This document shows positions 59,710 to 64,000 of a DNA stretch of 64,000 nt, piece after piece. The notes below the pieces were generated by a model. It searched no databases. It was not told the origin of the DNA and saw nothing but the letters and a program-made list of their open reading frames with translations. Source of the DNA: Streptomyces sp. RFCAC02 (GTDB taxonomy: Bacteria; Actinomycetota; Actinomycetes; Streptomycetales; Streptomycetaceae); contig NZ_SAUH01000001.1 of NCBI RefSeq assembly GCF_004193175.1, positions 4,993,501 through 5,057,500 on the forward strand, in the 5' to 3' direction. Both the position numbers and the translations under genes were made by a program. Position 1 is the first letter of the stretch. Each line of letters starts with the position of its first letter.

Positions 59710-59943
59710 ACGTCCTGGACATCCCCGGCAGGGAGGAACGAGGGCGGCTGTAGGTCACGGGCGGCGCGGCGCACCGGTCCGGGTCCGTCGGGTCGCCCTG
59801 TGCCGGGCCGTTGCGTACGAAAAGTGCGGCGGGGACGGGTTGTCCGGTCCCGGCCGGTGTCGTCCGATGTGCTCGCGGTGGTGAACTCCGCTCGGCGACA
59901 AGAGAGTTGGGCAACCCCGGGTTCGAAAGGCGGCGGCTGCCGG

Positions 59944-60013
59944 TACATTGAGCTGTCCCGGGCCTCGCCCGGACGGTTTCGGCGCGTTCTCCTCCGCAAA
60001 GGAGCGGCAGATC
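59944..60013 (+). promoter_or_regulatory. Promoter and leader hairpin of copy 3
   Basis: Contains TACATT at 59944-59949, a near-perfect hairpin at about 59954-59976 (one base pair altered relative to copy 2), then TTCTCCTCCGCAAAGGAGC and the ATG. The order and spacing match the copy 2 leader. Confidence 0.6.
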
Positions 60014-61786
60014 ATGGCAGGTTCCGTCGATGTCACCTTCAGCCAGGACGAGGTGGAGGAAGCGGCGAAGCGCAAGCCGTGGCGGACGCAGCGGGACTTC
60101 CATGCTGAGATCGACCCGGAGGAGATGGCGGACACGGCCCTGTCGTACGCCCGTGCTGCCGAGGACGGCGCCACCGTCGCGAATCTCGGCGAGCGCGCCA
60201 CCCGCCTCGGCGAGGAGTCGGGCGAGGCCGACAGCGCCTCGCTGGTGAACGGGGAGGGCCGCATCGATCCCCTCCAGGGCAACGACGACAAGATGGACTA
60301 CGTCACCGGCATCCTCGTCGGGGCGATGAACCGCGCCCTGGACGCCGACGAGAAGACGTCCCAGCGGATCGTGGGTCCGCACGGGCTGGACGAGGCGTAC
60401 GGCCGGCACCTCTCCGCGTCGATCAACGAGTGGAACGGCTGGCAGGACGCCCTCGGTGAGGCCGTCTACAAGACCCGTACCTGGGCCTACGACACACCCC
60501 CGGCCGTCAACGTGACGTACAACGGCACCTCCCGCTCCGTCACCCCGACCGTCGGCGCCGACGGCGCCGCCCTCTACAACATCGACGACTGGGCGCCCGA
60601 GATACGCGAGCGCCACCTGCGGGCCGCCGCTGCCGACGCCGTCGTCGCCGCCGACGACATCGACGAGGAGATCACGGCGTACCGCACCAAGCTCATGGAC
60701 TACGCCGTCGAGCTGAACGCCCAGCACTTCGACCTCTCCGAAGGCCCGCTCGACCTCTGGACCAACGAGGCGATGGCCACCTGGGCCGCCGACCACCTCA
60801 GCGAGGCACTGAACAGCATCCCACCGGACCCGGACGAGACCGAGCGGGCGCTGGCAGGCGTGCGGGCCATCCTGGACGGTGTCTACGACACCCCCTACGA
60901 GGACGCGTTCGACGCCCCCGGTCCGAGCCGGGAGATGACCGCCGAGGAACTCGCCTACCTCCAGGCGTTCTACGGCGCGCTGAGCCGCGAGGACCTGGCC
61001 GCTCTCGGCAATGCGACCGATTACGGCTCCCTGGGGGCGGTCCGCGGGGAGACACTCGACGCGGCGATGCGCACCGCGGCCAATGGTGTGCTGCTGCTGA
61101 CCGACCCGGAGGCCGGCGGTCTCGACCCGGCCCGGCAGCGGGACGACATACCCGAGTCCATCGCGTCCTACGTCTACGACTACGCGGATCTCCTGACGCC
61201 CGACGCGTGGGTCGACGTTCCACGGGACTTCGACGCGTTCGGGCAACTCATGTCCCGGTCCGACCTCGCCCCGGGCGAGCGGTTCGGCGAGGACCTGGCG
61301 AACGCGGCCATCGGCATCGACTCCCGGACCCAGTACGCCACCGAGGGCTACAACGCCGACCCGGTGAACACCGGCACCCGCAACTTCCTGGAGGTCGCCA
61401 ACCGCAGGGACGGCCTGGCCGCCGAGCTGATGGGCGACAAGGACTTCACCGACCGCCTGCTCGGCGCCGAGTTCCCGAAGACCAGGGAGACCTACTCCGG
61501 CGAGGAGCCGGAAGGCCCCGCCCTGGAGGTCGACATCTTCACCCGCGACGGCACCTGGCTGCCGAAGGGCGTCGAAGTCGGCTCCGAGGCCGCCGAACCG
61601 TACGCCGACGCGGCCTACAACTACCTGAGCTACGCCGAGCACGCCTACGCGTCCGACCCGGAGGACGTGTCCCGCCGCCAGATCGACCAGGGAACGATCG
61701 ACCGTCTGCTGGAGACGTACGGCAAGAGCGATCCCGACCGCTTCGGCCGCTTCGAGGACCTGGCCGACGGCCCGAGCACGTCGTAG
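60014..61786 (+). CDS. DUF6571-like large protein, tandem copy 3
   Basis: The 590-residue protein is closely related to copy 2, with the same ordered motifs (DVTFSQDEVEEAAKRKPWRT, EWNGWQDALGEAVYKTRTWA, WAPEIRERHLRAAAADAVVA, EMTAEELAYLQAFYGALSRE). The main differences are in the segment around residues 80-95 and in 255-300. Two stretches are identical at the DNA level to copy 2, indicating recent duplication or gene conversion. The role is unknown. Possible models are a secreted or cell-contact toxin scaffold or a dose-dependent structural protein. Confidence 0.85.
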   Translation: MAGSVDVTFSQDEVEEAAKRKPWRTQRDFHAEIDPEEMADTALSYARAAEDGATVANLGERATRLGEESGEADSASLVNGEGRIDPLQGNDDKMDYVTGILVGAMNRALDADEKTSQRIVGPHGLDEAYGRHLSASINEWNGWQDALGEAVYKTRTWAYDTPPAVNVTYNGTSRSVTPTVGADGAALYNIDDWAPEIRERHLRAAAADAVVAADDIDEEITAYRTKLMDYAVELNAQHFDLSEGPLDLWTNEAMATWAADHLSEALNSIPPDPDETERALAGVRAILDGVYDTPYEDAFDAPGPSREMTAEELAYLQAFYGALSREDLAALGNATDYGSLGAVRGETLDAAMRTAANGVLLLTDPEAGGLDPARQRDDIPESIASYVYDYADLLTPDAWVDVPRDFDAFGQLMSRSDLAPGERFGEDLANAAIGIDSRTQYATEGYNADPVNTGTRNFLEVANRRDGLAAELMGDKDFTDRLLGAEFPKTRETYSGEEPEGPALEVDIFTRDGTWLPKGVEVGSEAAEPYADAAYNYLSYAEHAYASDPEDVSRRQIDQGTIDRLLETYGKSDPDRFGRFEDLADGPSTS

Positions 61787-61805
61787 AACCGGACCGGCGC
61801 CCCCG

Positions 61806-63026
61806 TCAGGTCGCGCGGTGCTTGCGCAGAGCCGTGTCGGCGGTCAGCGCGAGCACCAGCACCAGGCCCGTCACGATGTACCGCGACGCCGTGTCCAGGT
61901 CGAGGAGCGTGAGGCCGCTGGAGATCGACGTGACGACCAGCACGCCCACCAGCGCCGACCACGCGCTGCCCCGGCAGCCGAACAGGCTCGTCCCGCCGAT
62001 CACGGCCGCCGCGATCGCCGTCAGGTACGTCTCGGCGCCGCCCGTACCCTGGTTCGCCGCGGCGAGCCGGCCGGCCGCCAGGACACCGCCGAGCGCGGCC
62101 AGCGTCGAGCAGGCGATGAAGCAGGACACGGTCGTACGGCGCACCGGCACGCCCACCAGCAGCGCCGATCTGCGGTCGTCGCCCACGGCCCGCACCGACC
62201 GGCCCCACCGCGTACGGCGCAGCAGGACGTCCGCCACGACGACGAGCCCGACGAACAGGACCACCGGGTAGCCGATGCCGCGGGCCGTCCCCAGGTAGGC
62301 GACGATCACGCTGAGCAGCACGGCGAGCCCGGCGGTGCGCAGGACGAGGCGCGTCGTGCTCACCCGCGGCAGGTCGGCCCGTACGCGCCGCGCGCGGTCC
62401 ACGAGCTGCACGGCGGTCACCACGGCCACGGCGAGGACCACGAGGCCCCACGCGGCCGCGGGCGGCAGGAAGTCCTGCTGGGCGAAGCGCACGAGCCGCG
62501 ACTCGAAGGCCAGGTTGATCGACCCGCTGGGGCCGAGGACACGGAGCTGCACGCCGGTGAGGACCAGCAGGCCGGCGAGCGTGAGGACGAAGCTGGGCAG
62601 CCCGACGCGCGTCGTCAGGAACCCGTAGCCGAGGCCGACGAACACGCCCACCGCGAGGGCCAGCAGGATGCCCGCGCCGACCGGCCAGTCGTGCAGCACG
62701 GTCGTGACGGCGACGACGGCGGCGGACAGGCCGCTGACCGCGCCGACCGACAGATCGATCTGCCCGACGAGCAGCACCAGCACGACGCCGAGCGCGATCA
62801 CGCCGGTCGGGGCGGACTGGAGGGTCAGGTTGACGAGGTTCTCGGCGGAGAGGAACGCCGGGTTCACGATCCCGAAGACGGCCCAGATCAGGACCAGCAC
62901 GCCGATGACGGGCGCCACGCCCAGCTCGCGGTCCGGGATGCGGCGCAGCAGGCTCGGCAGGGACTCGCCGCTGTCGAAGGCGGCGACATGGGTGCGCGCC
63001 GGCGTCGGCGCCGAGGTTCTGGTCAT
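61806..63026 (-). CDS. Sugar ABC transporter permease (XylH/RbsC type)
   Basis: The 406-residue CUT2-type permease has about 10 predicted helices. It shows IALGVVLVLLVGQIDLSVGA (the conserved G-x-DLSVG), RRTRWGRSVRAVGDDRRSAL and AAVIGGTSLFGCRGSAWSAL. It probably imports a monosaccharide such as xylose, ribose or a related sugar. Its start overlaps the ATPase stop by 4 bases (ATGA). Confidence 0.93.
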   Translation of the reverse strand: MTRTSAPTPARTHVAAFDSGESLPSLLRRIPDRELGVAPVIGVLVLIWAVFGIVNPAFLSAENLVNLTLQSAPTGVIALGVVLVLLVGQIDLSVGAVSGLSAAVVAVTTVLHDWPVGAGILLALAVGVFVGLGYGFLTTRVGLPSFVLTLAGLLVLTGVQLRVLGPSGSINLAFESRLVRFAQQDFLPPAAAWGLVVLAVAVVTAVQLVDRARRVRADLPRVSTTRLVLRTAGLAVLLSVIVAYLGTARGIGYPVVLFVGLVVVADVLLRRTRWGRSVRAVGDDRRSALLVGVPVRRTTVSCFIACSTLAALGGVLAAGRLAAANQGTGGAETYLTAIAAAVIGGTSLFGCRGSAWSALVGVLVVTSISSGLTLLDLDTASRYIVTGLVLVLALTADTALRKHRAT

Positions 63027-63793
63027 CGGGGCTTCCTGCCGCTCGGCCGGCTCACCCCGGTCATCGCGGCGAGCAGATCCTCGTACCCGACGCTCGCGGC
63101 GTCAAGCTCCCCGCCCATCCGGCCGAGCCGCAGCACGACGAACCGGTCGGCGACGGCCTGCAGGTCGGCGGCCTGGTGGCTGATGAGGACGACGGCGTGG
63201 CCGCGTTCCCGCAGGCGCTCGACCAGGTTCAGGACCTCGGCGGTCTGCCGTACGCCGAGCGCGGCCGTCGGCTCGTCGAGGACGACGACCCGGGGCGAGC
63301 CGAGCAGGGCGCGCGCCACGGCGACGACCTGCCGCTGCCCGCCGGACAGGGCGCGCACCGGCAGCCGTACGGAGGGGACGTCCGTGGCGAGCTGGCCGAG
63401 GAGCTTCCACGCCTCCCGCTCCATCGCGACCTCGTCGAGGAAGCCGCGCCGGGTCGGCTCGTGGCCGAGGAACAGGTTCTCGACGACGTCGAGGTTGCCG
63501 CACAGGGCGAGGTCCTGGAAGACGGCGGCGATGCCGTGGGCGCGGGCCGCGGCGGGGGAGTCGAGAGTGACGGGCGTGCCGTCGAGGAGGATCCGGCCCG
63601 CGTCGGGCCGGTAGACGCCGGCGATCACGCCGGCGAGCGTCGACTTGCCGGCGCCGTTGTCGCCGACGACGGCGAGGACCTCGTGCGGGTGCACGTCGAG
63701 GTCGATGCCGGTCAGGGCACGCACGCCGCCGAAGTTCTTCGCTATGCCGCGCAGCGACAGGATGGGGGCCGTGCGGCCGGAGGGGGTGCTCAC
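63023..63793 (-). CDS. Sugar ABC transporter ATP-binding protein, single domain
   Basis: The 256-residue ATPase has Walker A GDNGAGKS near residue 45, signature ALSGGQRQVVAVARAL, Walker B VVVLDEPTAALG and H-loop LISHQAADL. It is the single-domain variant of the XylG/RbsA family, with D-x-D-type sugar transporter features. The GTG at 63793 overlaps the stop of the upstream gene by 4 bases, so the three genes are one operon. Confidence 0.94.
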   Translation of the reverse strand: MSTPSGRTAPILSLRGIAKNFGGVRALTGIDLDVHPHEVLAVVGDNGAGKSTLAGVIAGVYRPDAGRILLDGTPVTLDSPAAARAHGIAAVFQDLALCGNLDVVENLFLGHEPTRRGFLDEVAMEREAWKLLGQLATDVPSVRLPVRALSGGQRQVVAVARALLGSPRVVVLDEPTAALGVRQTAEVLNLVERLRERGHAVVLISHQAADLQAVADRFVVLRLGRMGGELDAASVGYEDLLAAMTGVSRPSGRKPR

Positions 63794-64000
63794 GGGGACT
63801 CCTCCAGCAGTCCGGTGCGGACGCAGGCCGTCGTGTAGTGGCGGGTGCAGATGTCCTCGACCGAGTGGACGCCGCCCTCGACGAGGACGCGCTCCACGTC
63901 GCCCGCGCCCACCGCGCGGGGGGCGAGCAGCATGCTGGGGACGCCGTCGATCATGGCGGTGGTGCGGGGCACCTCGCCGCGCAGGACGCGCACGGCCAGT
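63790..64000 (-). CDS. C-terminus of the sugar-binding protein (5' end outside window)
   Basis: The last 69 codons read RVLRGEVPRTTAMIDGVPSM, LLAPRAVGAGDVERVLVEGG and HYTTACVRTG, the tail of a periplasmic-type binding protein of the CUT2 class. It overlaps the ATPase start by 4 bases. The start lies beyond 64000. The likely role is sugar capture for the permease and ATPase. Confidence 0.75.
   Translation of the reverse strand, partial: LAVRVLRGEVPRTTAMIDGVPSMLLAPRAVGAGDVERVLVEGGVHSVEDICTRHYTTACVRTGLLEESP

Noticed and set aside
55923-61642. Long minus-strand open frames opposite the DUF6571-like genes
   Set aside because: The plus-strand copies share conserved motifs, starts and ribosome-binding sites; the antisense text only mirrors them.

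Overview
The window is chromosomal DNA from a high-GC actinomycete, most likely Streptomyces or a close relative. The evidence is a very high GC content with strongly GC-biased third codon positions, frequent GTG starts, 4-base stop/start overlaps, an XRE-DUF397 regulator locus, a SARP/NB-ARC-like fragment, DUF6571-like proteins and a GH11-CBM2 xylanase. No rRNA, tRNA, CRISPR array, intact insertion sequence or replication origin was seen.

Layout. 1-3.7 kb: the tail of an unidentified gene, then B12-independent methionine synthase (metE) under a cobalamin riboswitch, and a VOC protein. 3.9-10.3 kb: a small hypothetical protein, a caspase-like protease with 13 TPRs, a large PLP-dependent Orn/Lys/Arg decarboxylase and a VapBC toxin-antitoxin pair. 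10.3-12 kb: an SDR divergent from its XRE/MmyB-type regulator. 12-18.1 kb: a LacI-controlled sugar import operon (binding protein, two permeases, FAD oxidoreductase). 18.2-28.5 kb: secreted hydrolase, GntR/MFS pair, FxLD-type methyltransferase, GAPDH, a GlxA-type regulator, an amino-acid permease and a TetR-controlled efflux pump. 28.5-34.4 kb: SRPBCC protein, secreted xylanase, and a CitA/CitB-type two-component system divergent from a dicarboxylate carrier.

34.4-45.1 kb is a run of regulator/enzyme pairs, most with clear dyad operators in the shared promoter: CGNR regulator with CMD and lactonase-type hydrolase, HxlR with a quinone-reductase-like SDR, MarR with a quinone oxidoreductase, TetR with an NmrA-like protein. 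Two decayed genes (an XRE regulator and an LLM oxidoreductase) sit among them, at 39.5-40.9 kb.

45.1-55.9 kb is accessory and scarred. It holds truncated remnants (a DUF3800 protein, a methyltransferase, a VOC protein, an IS982-like transposase, an NB-ARC-like protein), two XRE/DUF5753 regulators with a DUF397 partner, a ricin-fold secreted protein, a blasticidin-S/cytidine deaminase-like enzyme, an ArsR/MFS pair, and a YtrA-type ABC operon whose permease is frameshifted.

56-61.8 kb carries the most distinctive feature: three tandem paralogues of a large DUF6571-like protein. The last two share duplicated promoters and a 5' leader hairpin. 61.8-64 kb is a second sugar-type ABC importer that runs off the window edge.
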